DNA from: Corynebacterium uropygiale
GTDB taxonomy: Bacteria; Actinomycetota; Actinomycetes; Mycobacteriales; Mycobacteriaceae
DNA: 64,000 bases
NCBI RefSeq assembly: GCF_021568315.1
Contig: NZ_JAKGSI010000002.1
Coordinates: 310,001-374,000 of the forward strand
Reading direction: 5' to 3'
How positions within the stretch are numbered: the first letter of the stretch is position 1; the number at the start of each line of letters is the position of its first letter. Position numbers and translations under genes: made by a program. The notes below the pieces were generated by a model. It saw nothing but the letters and a program-made list of their open reading frames with translations. It did not search any database and was not told the DNA's origin. Below are positions 9,573 to 17,537 of this stretch, piece after piece.

Positions 9573-10214
9573 ATGGAACTGCTGAGCTTCAGCGCGGGGC
9601 CCTATGCGACGAATTGCTATGTCGTCGTTAATGAGGAGGAGGGCTGCGTGGGCGTCGTCGACCCGGGGCTGCACGCGGCCCCGCAGATTGAGGCGCTGCT
9701 CAAGGAGAAAAACCTGAGGTTAAGCGACATCGTCCTCACCCATGGGCATATCGATCACACGCGGGATGCCGGGCAGCTCGCCGCCGCCCATGGACTGCCC
9801 GTGAGCCTCCACGAGGCCGATCACCCCATGCTCAGCGACCCCCACGGCGGGGTCTCGGCCGAAGCGGCGCAGCTCTTCGACACCGCGCACATGACCCCCA
9901 TCGAAGATCTCCGCGCGCTGGGGGAGACGGTGGAGCTCGCGGGCCTACCCCTGGAGGTGATCCACGCGCCGGGTCACTCCCCGGGATGCGTCATGCTGCG
10001 CAGCGGAACGGTGTGCTTCAGCGGCGACGTCCTCTTCCGCGGCTCGATCGGCCGCACCGACCTCCCGGGCAGCGACCCCGACGCCATGATGCGCAGTCTG
10101 CGGGAGAAGGTCCTACCCCTCGCCGATGACGTGACGATTCTCCCCGGGCACGGGGCGCCCAGCACCATGGCCCAGGAGCGGCGGAGCAATCCCTTCCTCC
10201 TCCAGCTGGGGTAG
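9573..10214 (+). CDS. Metallo-beta-lactamase-fold hydrolase (glyoxalase II-like)
   Basis: This 213-residue protein is a predicted metal-dependent hydrolase. The metal-binding motif THGHIDHTRD (HxHxDH) is at ~54-63, followed by HAPGHSPGCVML (~131), FSGDVLFRGSIGRTD (~147) and ILPGHGAPS. The arrangement is that of glyoxalase II-like proteins acting on thioesters, but the substrate cannot be told from sequence. ATG 9573 has AGGAGG just upstream. It is probably cotranscribed with pepN. hisS has its own promoter 8 bp after this gene ends. Confidence 0.85.
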   Translation: MELLSFSAGPYATNCYVVVNEEEGCVGVVDPGLHAAPQIEALLKEKNLRLSDIVLTHGHIDHTRDAGQLAAAHGLPVSLHEADHPMLSDPHGGVSAEAAQLFDTAHMTPIEDLRALGETVELAGLPLEVIHAPGHSPGCVMLRSGTVCFSGDVLFRGSIGRTDLPGSDPDAMMRSLREKVLPLADDVTILPGHGAPSTMAQERRSNPFLLQLG

Positions 10215-10221
10215 CGGACGG

Positions 10222-10227
10222 TAAAGT
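10222..10227 (+). promoter_or_regulatory. -10 element of hisS, leaderless type
   Basis: TAAAGT is followed by 8 nt and then GTG 10236. No ribosome-binding site lies in the 8-nt gap. Confidence 0.5.
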
Positions 10228-10235
10228 ATTCGGAC

Positions 10236-11525
10236 GTGAGCGAAAAGAAGAAGTTTGCGTCCCTGTCCGCCCCCAAGGGGGTTCCCGATTACGTGCCCCC
10301 GGTGTCCCCGCGCTTCCTCGCGGTGCGCGATGCCTTTATCCGCCAGGCCCACCTGGCCGGATTCCAGCACATCGAGCTCCCGATCTTCGAGGACACGAAC
10401 CTCTTCGCCCGCGGGGTGGGGGAGTCCACGGACGTCGTCTCCAAGGAGATGTATACCTTCGCTGACCGGGGCGATCGCTCTGTCACGCTGCGCCCCGAGG
10501 GGACGGCCGGGGTGGTCCGCGCCGTCATCGAGCACAACCTGGACCGCGGCCAGCTTCCCGTGAAGCTCAACTATGCCGGCCCCTTCTTCCGCTATGAGCG
10601 ACCGCAGGCCGGCCGCTACCGCCAGCTCCAGCAGGTGGGCGTCGAGGCTATCGGCGTCGACGATCCCGCCCTCGACGCGGAAATCATCGCGCTCGCTGAT
10701 CGCTGCTACCGGAGCGTCGGGCTCAGCGGATACCGGCTGGAGCTCACCAGCCTCGGCGACCGCAACTGCCGCCCCGCCTACCGGGAGAAACTGCAGGAGT
10801 TCCTCTTCGCGCTGCCGCTTGACGAGGAGACCCGCCACCGCGCGAGCATCAACCCCCTCCGCGTCCTCGACGACAAGCGCCCGGAGGTCCAGGAGATGAC
10901 CGCCGATGCCCCGCTTATGCTCGATTACCTCAATGATGAGTGTCGCGAGCACTTCGAGACCGTCACCGGACTCCTCGACGACATGGGCGTGGCCTACACC
11001 ATCAACCCGCGCATGGTCCGCGGCCTCGACTACTACACCAAGACCTGCTTCGAGTTTGTCCACGACGGCCTGGGCGCCCAGTCGGGCATCGGCGGCGGTG
11101 GCCGCTATGACGGGCTCATGCAGCAGCTGGGCGGGCAGGACCTCTCCGGCATCGGCTTCGGACTGGGCGTGGACCGCACGCTGCTCGCCCTCGACGCGGA
11201 GGGTGTGGAGCTGCCGGGCACTGAGCGTCGCGTCGACGTGTACGGTGTGGCGCTTGGCGCGGAGGCGAAGAAGCGGATGGCGGTGGTCATCCACCAGCTG
11301 CGCGGCGCTGGGGTTGCCGCGGACATGTCCTATGGGGACCGCGGCCTCAAGGGCGCGATGAAGGGCGCGGACCGTGCTGCCGCCCGCTATGCGCTGGTCC
11401 TCGGTGAGAATGAGCTGGCAGAGGGCACGATCGCCGTGAAGGACCTCGCCCAGCACGAGCAGGTGAGCGTCCCGCTCACCGACGTCGTGGAGCACCTGCA
11501 GAAGGCCCTGCAGAACGCCCTGTAG
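10236..11525 (+). CDS. hisS: Histidyl-tRNA synthetase
   Basis: HisS charges tRNA-His in the cytoplasm. The 429 residues contain class II motif 2 ([21 protein letters not shown]), the histidine-specific segment [22 protein letters not shown], and motif 3 ([15 protein letters not shown]), followed by the anticodon-binding domain. GTG 10236 gives [19 protein letters not shown], matching the family start. It converges on sdaA; no T-box or other leader is possible if the mRNA is leaderless as predicted. Confidence 0.95.
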   Translation: MSEKKKFASLSAPKGVPDYVPPVSPRFLAVRDAFIRQAHLAGFQHIELPIFEDTNLFARGVGESTDVVSKEMYTFADRGDRSVTLRPEGTAGVVRAVIEHNLDRGQLPVKLNYAGPFFRYERPQAGRYRQLQQVGVEAIGVDDPALDAEIIALADRCYRSVGLSGYRLELTSLGDRNCRPAYREKLQEFLFALPLDEETRHRASINPLRVLDDKRPEVQEMTADAPLMLDYLNDECREHFETVTGLLDDMGVAYTINPRMVRGLDYYTKTCFEFVHDGLGAQSGIGGGGRYDGLMQQLGGQDLSGIGFGLGVDRTLLALDAEGVELPGTERRVDVYGVALGAEAKKRMAVVIHQLRGAGVAADMSYGDRGLKGAMKGADRAAARYALVLGENELAEGTIAVKDLAQHEQVSVPLTDVVEHLQKALQNAL

Positions 11526-11530
11526 GGGAG

Positions 11531-11559
11531 GGCGGGGCACACCCGCCCGAGGCCCCGCC
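11531..11559. terminator. Hairpin between convergent hisS and sdaA
   Basis: GGCGGGGC (11531-11538) and GCCCCGCC (11552-11559) form a stem in the 51-bp gap between the two stop codons. There is no clear T-tract in either direction. Confidence 0.45.
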
Positions 11560-11576
11560 CGGGCCTTACACCCCGC

Positions 11577-12980
11577 CTAGCACTCGGTGAGGTTCACCGG
11601 GAGGCCCAGCGTGACGGCGAGCCCACCGGCCGCCGTTTCCTTGTACTTGGAGAGCATGTCGCGTCCCGTGGCGGCCATCGTCTCGACGACGTCGTCGAGG
11701 GACACCCGGTGCGTGCCCTCACCCATCATCGCGAGGCGCGCGGCATTAATCGCCTTCACCGCGCCAATGGCGTTGCGCTCGATGCAGGGGATCTGCACGA
11801 GCCCACCCACCGGGTCGCAGGTGAGCCCCAGGTTGTGCTCCAGGGCGATCTCCGCGGCATTCTCCACCTGCGCCGGGGTGCCGCCCAGAATCTCGCAGAG
11901 ACCGGCGGCCGCCATCGCTGCGGCCGAACCGACCTCCCCCTGGCAGCCGACCTCCGCCCCGGAGATGGAGGCACTCTCCTTGATAATGATCCCGACGGCG
12001 CCCGCCGCCAGGAGGAACTGGCGCGCTTTCTCCGTCGAGAAGTCGTCGAGGAAATCGAGGGCATAGTGCATGACGGCGGGGATGATCCCGGCCGCACCGT
12101 TGGTCGGAGCGGTGACGACCTTGCCGCCCGCCGCGTTCTCCTCGTTGACGGCAAGGGCGTAGAGGTTGACCCACTCCATCGCCCCCAGCGCATCGCCGCG
12201 GGGCGAGGCCTTGATCTCCAGGAGCTTGCGGTGGAGGCCCGGGGCCCGGCGGCTCACACCCAAGCCGCCCGGGAGGATCCCCGACGTCGCGATGCCCGCG
12301 CGAACGCACTCGCGCATGGTCTGCCACACCGTGTCGAGGTAGTTGTTGACCACCTCGATTCCGTCGTGGAGCGCCGCCTCATTGGCGGCCATGATGCCGG
12401 AGAAAGAGAGCCCGGTGTTGGTGCAGTGCTTCTTGAGGATCTCCGCCGTGGAGAAGGGGTAGGGGGCGTCGGCCGAACGGCCGGTCGTGGACGCGCCGGA
12501 GCCCAGCCCCTCCTCGGAAGCCGCGAGCTCCCGCAGCTCCTCGCCACTGAGGATGAAGCCCCCGCCCACGGAGTAATAGTCCATGGGATCCCCAAGCGGC
12601 GAACCATCCCGCCCGAAAGCCTCCATAATCATGCCATTGGGATGCTCAGGCAGCGCGTGGGTATCGACGACGATCTCATACTCCACAGTGCCCAGCGGCC
12701 CAGAAATACTCCCGCGCGCGGGGATGAGGTCCCCATAAGCGGGAGTGACACCGGCCGGCATGGTCTCCGGCTCATAGCCCACGAGCCCGAGAATGCTCGC
12801 CCGGTCCGTGCCGTGGCCTTGGCCCGTCGCGGCGAGCGAGCCGCGAAGAATCACGCGGACGCGCGCCGGGAGCGAGGGGAAGCGCCGCACGAATTGCCGT
12901 GCCGCACGCATGGGGCCCACCGTGTGCGAGGAAGAGGGCCCAATCCCCACGCTGAACAGGTCAATGACGCTGATGGTCAC
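11577..12980 (-). CDS. sdaA: L-serine dehydratase (iron-sulfur type)
   Basis: SdaA deaminates L-serine to pyruvate and ammonia using a [4Fe-4S] cluster. The 467-residue single-chain form begins [24 protein letters not shown], the beta-domain signature. The catalytic domain contains [29 protein letters not shown] and [19 protein letters not shown], supplying the cluster Cys residues. GTG 12980 is the start, preceded by GGGAGGT. It is the last gene of a minus-strand pair behind tetR, but its own -10 (13015-13020) and an upstream direct repeat suggest separate control. Confidence 0.95.
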   Translation of the reverse strand: MTISVIDLFSVGIGPSSSHTVGPMRAARQFVRRFPSLPARVRVILRGSLAATGQGHGTDRASILGLVGYEPETMPAGVTPAYGDLIPARGSISGPLGTVEYEIVVDTHALPEHPNGMIMEAFGRDGSPLGDPMDYYSVGGGFILSGEELRELAASEEGLGSGASTTGRSADAPYPFSTAEILKKHCTNTGLSFSGIMAANEAALHDGIEVVNNYLDTVWQTMRECVRAGIATSGILPGGLGVSRRAPGLHRKLLEIKASPRGDALGAMEWVNLYALAVNEENAAGGKVVTAPTNGAAGIIPAVMHYALDFLDDFSTEKARQFLLAAGAVGIIIKESASISGAEVGCQGEVGSAAAMAAAGLCEILGGTPAQVENAAEIALEHNLGLTCDPVGGLVQIPCIERNAIGAVKAINAARLAMMGEGTHRVSLDDVVETMAATGRDMLSKYKETAAGGLAVTLGLPVNLTEC

Positions 12981-13014
12981 TCAAGTACCTCCCGAGAGTT
13001 GATGAACGGCCCCA

Positions 13015-13020
13015 AGTGTA
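13015..13020 (-). promoter_or_regulatory. -10 element of sdaA
   Basis: TACACT on the minus strand would start transcription near 13008 and give a leader of about 28 nt that includes the GGGAGGT ribosome-binding site. Confidence 0.5.
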
Positions 13021-13021
13021 A

Positions 13022-13046
13022 CGCGGAATGCCGGCCGCGGAATGCC
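13022..13046 (-). repeat. Perfect 11-bp tandem direct repeat in the sdaA promoter
   Basis: CGCGGAATGCC occurs at 13022-13032 and again at 13036-13046 with a 3-bp spacer, a 14-bp period. Only one base separates it from the sdaA -10 hexamer, so it occupies the -35 region. This placement suggests a regulator-binding site; the protein is unknown. Confidence 0.6.
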
Positions 13047-13073
13047 TCCCCGGGTGATGTCTCAGCACAGTTC

Positions 13074-13697
13074 CTAGGCGCAGTGCGCAGAAGGGGTTGA
13101 GGCCTCGACCGACGGGTTTTGCGGGGTGCGGGGTTGAAGGCCCCGAAGATAAATCTTCACCATGGTTGCCTCCAAATCGGGCACGAGGGCGTTGAGCCCC
13201 TCCACCTGCGGACGGGAGGCCGTGAAGAGCCCAACGAGCACGGTGAGGCCGTCGATTTCGGGATCGAGGAGGCCGGCGCGCTGGGCGTCGGAGGCAACCT
13301 CGTTGAGGAGCTCGAGCACGCGCGCCGTGATGGCCTGCAGGTCCTCGGGCAGCTCGTGGACGTCCGTGGGGACGAAGACGGGGACGATGGCGCCGAGCCC
13401 GAGACGCACGAGGCTCCACATGAGGTCGGTCCAGGCTTCCTCCACGACGGTAGCCGGGGCGCTGGCCATGGCATCGCGCGCCTCCTCGAGGAGGGCGACG
13501 GCCTCATTGAAGAGGTGGGCGGCGCAGGCGTGGCGCAGAGAGATGCGATCCGGGAAGTTGCGGTAGAGCGTGGCGATGCCCACGCCCGCGCGCTGCGCAA
13601 TGGCCTCGAGGGGGATGCTGTCCTCGTGCCGCGTCCGAACAAGCTCGCACGCGGCCTCGATGAGGGCTTCCCGCCGGCGCAGGGCATCAGCACGCAT
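13074..13697 (-). CDS. TetR/AcrR-family transcriptional regulator
   Basis: This is a 207-residue one-component regulator. The N-terminal helix-turn-helix is clear: ALIEAACELVRTRHEDSIPLEAIAQRAGVGIATLYRNFPDR (~10-50, only part quoted as key positions: IAQRAGVGIATLYRNF). The C-terminal ligand domain resembles TetR proteins with the SbtR-like C-terminal domain. ATG 13697 (MRADALRRR) has AAGGAAA upstream; the frame extends to 13748 without homology. It is divergent from the ABC-like/YhgE pair, the usual arrangement for local repression, and a palindrome at 13734-13754 lies between them. The ligand is unknown. Confidence 0.85.
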   Translation of the reverse strand: MRADALRRREALIEAACELVRTRHEDSIPLEAIAQRAGVGIATLYRNFPDRISLRHACAAHLFNEAVALLEEARDAMASAPATVVEEAWTDLMWSLVRLGLGAIVPVFVPTDVHELPEDLQAITARVLELLNEVASDAQRAGLLDPEIDGLTVLVGLFTASRPQVEGLNALVPDLEATMVKIYLRGLQPRTPQNPSVEASTPSAHCA

Positions 13698-13733
13698 ACA
13701 CTTTCCTTCACACTGTAAAGTTCCTGGACCGAA

Positions 13734-13754
13734 GCGGTGTGTTGACACAACCGC
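13734..13754. promoter_or_regulatory. Near-perfect palindrome, candidate TetR operator
   Basis: Half-sites GCGGTGTG (13734-13741) and CACA(A)CCGC (13746-13754) flank TTGA; one inserted A is the only defect. It covers a TTGACA box (13742-13747) facing the ABC-like gene and lies where the tetR -35 would be. Binding is inferred from position and symmetry only. Confidence 0.55.
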
Positions 13755-13859
13755 TCGCTGGGGTTCAAGATACTCTACAGAAAGTGATAGTTAAACCTCC
13801 ACATAGTCGGGAGTACGATCATCAGCACCCTATTAAGCACTGAGGATCTCGATCTGGGG

Positions 13860-14501
13860 ATGGGGTTGTTACCGAACATCACCATCCCGGATGAGCCCAG
13901 TCTGACTCTCCTCCAGTCCTATCGAGAGTCCCAGTCCACCACTCTTTCCCTCGTTCTGGCAGGGAGAATGGCATGCCCGCAAGGAACCATCACACTGTGG
14001 CAGCCCACCACGCTCACCGGAGCCCGCGAGCGCGCGCGCTACTGCGCCCTCGCTGGGGTTTCTGAGCTCGACGGGCTCGAGCGCCTGGTCCCCGTGCGGA
14101 CTGTTGTTCGTGAACAGTTGGCGTGGGCCACCTCCTGGTGGAAGCACACGCCGCGGCCAGAGGACTCGGACTACCCAGCCCTTGCACAACTCCTCGACCT
14201 TGACATCACGCTCGATGACACCGTCGACGACCTCCGCGCCCGGGACCGCTTCCTCCTGCGGATCGTCCTCGCGCTGCTCTCGCGCCCGGACGCGAGCCTG
14301 CTTATCGTCGATGACATCGACCAGGTCAAGTCGATGACGGTGCGCGATGAGGTCTTCTTCCGGCTGAAGAACCTCAGCCAGCGCATCCCGGTCATCGTCA
14401 ATAGCTCCAACCCTGACACCACGGGGACGGTCGACCGCGCGCTGTGGATCAGCCCCGAAGAGCGTGACGTCGAGGACGAACAACCCTCCGAGGAGGACTA
14501 A
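13860..14501 (+). CDS. Degenerate ABC-ATPase-like protein paired with YhgE
   Basis: This 213-residue protein resembles an ABC ATPase but lacks key catalytic motifs. The segment LQSYRESQSTTLSLVLAGRM aligns with where Walker A (GxxGxGKST) should be, with Lys replaced by Gln. The signature LSGGQ is replaced near RARDRFLLRIVLALLSRPD, while a Walker B-like strand SLLIVDDIDQ remains. ATG 13860 is the first canonical start, but the frame is open back to 13791. Upstream codons (ISTLLSTEDLDLG) look like the first ABC strand, so the true start may be non-ATG upstream. It overlaps the YhgE gene by one base, implying a joint role. ATP hydrolysis is doubtful. Confidence 0.65.
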   Translation: MGLLPNITIPDEPSLTLLQSYRESQSTTLSLVLAGRMACPQGTITLWQPTTLTGARERARYCALAGVSELDGLERLVPVRTVVREQLAWATSWWKHTPRPEDSDYPALAQLLDLDITLDDTVDDLRARDRFLLRIVLALLSRPDASLLIVDDIDQVKSMTVRDEVFFRLKNLSQRIPVIVNSSNPDTTGTVDRALWISPEERDVEDEQPSEED

Positions 14502-16402
14502 TGTCGCTCTTTCACATCGGCTCTGAGCTGAAGCGATTCTTCTACGGAAAGCTCCCGCCTCTGGGGCTCGCCGTCATTATTTTGCTGCCCCTCATCTTCG
14601 GTGGCCTCTTTGTGTGGTCCTATTGGGATCCGATTAGTGGGCTCTCGCGCCTGCCCGTCGCCCTCGTGAACCAGGATGCCGGGGCGGAGAAGGACGGCCA
14701 GCCGCTCAAGGCAGGCGACCAGGTCACGGAGAAGATCCTCGAGAATGACCGGGTGAAGTTCATCGAAACCACCCCGGAGGAGGCGCGCGACGGCGTGGCC
14801 GACGGCACCTACTACTTCGCTCTCGAGATCCCCTCGGACTTCTCCGAGGCCGCGGTGTCCGCCGGGACGAAGAACCCCCATCCCGCGACGATGAACGCCG
14901 TGTTCAACAGCGCCAACGGCTTCCTCGGCCAGGTGTTGGGTAATCAGATCGCCACGATTGTCGTCGACACCGTGGACGCCCAGCTGGGCGAGCAGGTCAC
15001 CGATAACCTGCTCGTCGGCTTCAACACCATCGGTGAGGGCATGGACGCGGCTGCCGATGGCGCTGGTCAGGTCAATGACGGTGCCGGCCAGGCGAATGAC
15101 GGAGGCCAACGGCTCGCCGACGGCGCCCACGCCCTTGATGCCGGCATCAATGAGGCCGCCGACGGCGCCCAACGGCTGAGCGACGGTCTCCAGCAGCTGC
15201 GCGCGGGCACCGACACCCTGGGCGACGGCGCCAGCCAGGTCTCCGGCGGCGTTGACCAGATTGTGGGCTTGACTGATGGGGCAGCAGCCCAGCAGAACCA
15301 GCTCATTGCGCAGCTCGTCAACCTGTCGACGGGATTGCGGGCCTCTGGTGTCCCGGGCGCGGCGCAGCTTGCCCAGCAGACCGACGGCGTCATCCACCAG
15401 CTGCGGACGACGGGCATGGGGCCGGACTCGGATATCGCGCAGAAGCTCAATCAGCTGCGCGATGGCGCCCGGGAGATCGCCCGCCAGCTCACCGACCCCA
15501 ACGCGGAATACCGCGCCGGCGTTGAGCAGGCCGTCGACGGCTCCCAGACCCTCGCAGCCGGTATGCGACAGCTCCAGGACGGTTCGAAGCAGCTGGTCGT
15601 CGGCGCCTCCGCGCTGCGCGATGGGCTCGTGCGGCTGGACGAAGGCTCCGGGGAGCTCGCGCTGAAGATCACCGACGGTTCTCAGCAGCTTCCGCGCTTC
15701 CCGGATGATGTGCGCCCGGATTATGCGTCGACGATCGCGACGCCGGTGAAGCAGGTGCAGCCGGCCGACCCCGGCCTCACCACCTTCGGCGTGGGCCTGG
15801 CCCCGTTCTTCATCTCCCTGGGTCTCTTCATGGGAGGCACGGTGTGCTTCATGCTGCTGCGGCCGCTGCAGCGCCGTGCGCTCGACTCCCAGGCGGGGAA
15901 CCTGCGCGTGGCCCTGGCAAGTTACCTGCCGGCCATGCTCATCGGCTGGTGCCAGGCAACGGCGATGTTCCTCGTGCTGCGCTTTGCGATCGGCCTCGAT
16001 GCCAAGCATGACTTTGGTCTCTGGCTCTCGATGCTCGCGATCTCGAGCGCCTTCGTCGCCTTCACGCACTGCATCAATGCGTTCTTCGGGCCGGCGATCG
16101 GCCGCGTGCTTTGCCTCATCCTGATGGCAACGCAGCTGGTTTCCTCGGGCGGCCTCTATCCGCCGGAGACGCAGCCGCGATTCCAGCAGATCATCCACGT
16201 TATTGACCCGATGACCTATTCCATCAACGTGCTGCGGCAGATGATCGTGGGGCCGAGCAGCTGGGACCTCGACCACCGCTTCTTCACCGGAATGGGGGCG
16301 CTCGTCCTGCTCTTCGTCCTCTCGGGAGCGGTGAGTATCTTCGCGGCCTGGCGCCACCGGATCATCCGGCACAAGGATCTTCACCCGGAGCTCTCGGTGT
16401 AG
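14501..16402 (+). CDS. YhgE/Pip family membrane protein
   Basis: This 633-residue integral membrane protein belongs to the YhgE/Pip (ABC-2-like) group, which includes phage-infection proteins and type VII-associated EsaA-like proteins. One membrane segment lies near residues 22-42, followed by a long extracytoplasmic region and five or so C-terminal segments (~430-625). Residues ~180-260 and ~340-390 consist of degenerate heptads (DGA, L, DG repeats) that should form coiled coils. ATG 14501 overlaps the previous stop (TAATG), so translation is probably coupled. With the TetR gene and ATPase-like gene it forms a candidate export module; the substrate is unknown. Confidence 0.8.
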   Translation: MSLFHIGSELKRFFYGKLPPLGLAVIILLPLIFGGLFVWSYWDPISGLSRLPVALVNQDAGAEKDGQPLKAGDQVTEKILENDRVKFIETTPEEARDGVADGTYYFALEIPSDFSEAAVSAGTKNPHPATMNAVFNSANGFLGQVLGNQIATIVVDTVDAQLGEQVTDNLLVGFNTIGEGMDAAADGAGQVNDGAGQANDGGQRLADGAHALDAGINEAADGAQRLSDGLQQLRAGTDTLGDGASQVSGGVDQIVGLTDGAAAQQNQLIAQLVNLSTGLRASGVPGAAQLAQQTDGVIHQLRTTGMGPDSDIAQKLNQLRDGAREIARQLTDPNAEYRAGVEQAVDGSQTLAAGMRQLQDGSKQLVVGASALRDGLVRLDEGSGELALKITDGSQQLPRFPDDVRPDYASTIATPVKQVQPADPGLTTFGVGLAPFFISLGLFMGGTVCFMLLRPLQRRALDSQAGNLRVALASYLPAMLIGWCQATAMFLVLRFAIGLDAKHDFGLWLSMLAISSAFVAFTHCINAFFGPAIGRVLCLILMATQLVSSGGLYPPETQPRFQQIIHVIDPMTYSINVLRQMIVGPSSWDLDHRFFTGMGALVLLFVLSGAVSIFAAWRHRIIRHKDLHPELSV

Positions 16403-16434
16403 GCCCGGCGGCAGAAAGCAGATCAAATAGAAAG

Positions 16435-16480
16435 AACTCGGGACGGCCCTGTCAACTTCTCGACGGGGCCGTCCCGAGTT
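16435..16480. terminator. Strong bidirectional terminator
   Basis: A 15-bp perfect stem (16435-16449 with 16466-16480; arms AACTCGGGACGGCCC and its complement) has a 16-nt loop and is followed by TTTTCTGTCTTC. On the other strand it is followed by CTTTCTATTT. It separates the convergent YhgE and zinc-peptidase genes. Confidence 0.9.
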
Positions 16481-16508
16481 TTCTGTCTTCTCATCGGCTT
16501 CTTATTCT

Positions 16509-17405
16509 TTACTCGGCGTACACGTGGCGCCCCAAGGTGTCGCAGGCGTTCATCTTGCCCGTGCGGTAGCCGGCCAGGAAGGACTCAGCCCGCTGCTGGG
16601 AGGAGCCGTGGGTCCACTGGTCGGGCTGGACCTCCCCGCCGGAGCGGCGCTGGATGTTATCATCGCCGACGGCCTGGGCGGTCGCGATCGCGCTTTCCAC
16701 CTGCTCCGGGGTGATGGTCTCGAGCATGGCGTCCTCGCCCTTATCCGCCCAGTGGGCCCAGATGCCGGCGTAGCAATCAGCCTGGAGCTCGATCTTCACG
16801 GCGTTGGAGTCCTCGCCGGGATTGTTGTAGTCGCTGAGCCCGAGGGTGCCCTCGAGGTTTTGGATGTGGTGGCCGTACTCGTGGGCCACGATGTACATCT
16901 GTGCGAGCGGCGCGTTCTCCCCGCCCAGCTGCTCCAGCTGCTGGAAGAAGGAGACGTCAAAGTAGGCAGAGCGATCGGCCGGGCAGTAGAAGGGGCCGGT
17001 GTTGCCCTGGGCCACCCCACAGCCGGAGTTCGTCGTCTGATCGAAGACGACGAGGCCGGGCTCCTCGAACGTGATGTTCGCCTGCTCGGGGAGCTGCTTT
17101 TCCCAGGTGTGGAAGACGCTCATCGCGGTGAACTCGACGCGGCAGTCGGCGCGGGAGTTCGCGTCCTCGGCGGTCTGGCAGTGCTCGAGCCCCGCCCCGC
17201 CCTGCTGCGCCTGGGTGTCCTGGGGTGCGGGAGCCTCGGAGCCGCCGAGGAGAGTCCCCAAGCCGGCGGGATCCCCGCCGAGGAGAAGATAGAGACCAAT
17301 AAGGACGACAGTGCCGATGCCGCCGCCGACGGCAATCCGGCCCCCTCCGCCGCCGCCACGGCGGGCGATGTTGCGATCTTTATGAACGCCCGGTTTGAAA
17401 GTCAT
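16509..17405 (-). CDS. YpfJ-type neutral zinc metallopeptidase, membrane-anchored
   Basis: This 298-residue protein is a predicted zinc metallopeptidase of the YpfJ/KPN_02809 family. A Gly-rich basic N-terminus precedes one membrane segment (IAVGGGIGTVVLIGLYLLL, ~20-40). The catalytic motif HEYGHH is at about residue 178-183, with ELQADCYAG supplying further conserved acidic residues. ATG 17405 (MTFKPGVHKDRN) follows a -10 element by 7 nt; the frame extends to 17492 without family features. It is divergent from aspS. The physiological substrate is unknown. Confidence 0.85.
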   Translation of the reverse strand: MTFKPGVHKDRNIARRGGGGGGRIAVGGGIGTVVLIGLYLLLGGDPAGLGTLLGGSEAPAPQDTQAQQGGAGLEHCQTAEDANSRADCRVEFTAMSVFHTWEKQLPEQANITFEEPGLVVFDQTTNSGCGVAQGNTGPFYCPADRSAYFDVSFFQQLEQLGGENAPLAQMYIVAHEYGHHIQNLEGTLGLSDYNNPGEDSNAVKIELQADCYAGIWAHWADKGEDAMLETITPEQVESAIATAQAVGDDNIQRRSGGEVQPDQWTHGSSQQRAESFLAGYRTGKMNACDTLGRHVYAE

Positions 17406-17412
17406 AAGCCAA

Positions 17413-17418
17413 ATCTTA
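17413..17418 (-). promoter_or_regulatory. -10 element of the zinc-peptidase gene, leaderless type
   Basis: TAAGAT on the minus strand is followed by 7 nt (TTGGCTT) and ATG 17405. Confidence 0.55.
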
Positions 17419-17465
17419 ATATCTTGATCGGTGGGGGCCGCACAGACAGGGCGGGGGAGGGCGAG

Positions 17466-17471
17466 TAAACT
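17466..17471 (+). promoter_or_regulatory. -10 element of aspS
   Basis: TAAACT predicts a start near 17479, giving a leader of about 60 nt. The GCGACA-TTG-TGTCGC hairpin at 17476-17490 lies at the predicted 5' end. Confidence 0.45.
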
Positions 17472-17537
17472 GGGCGCGACATTGTGTCGCACAGCGAACC
17501 CCGTGACATTCTCGAACTCGGAAGGACCGTATCAACA

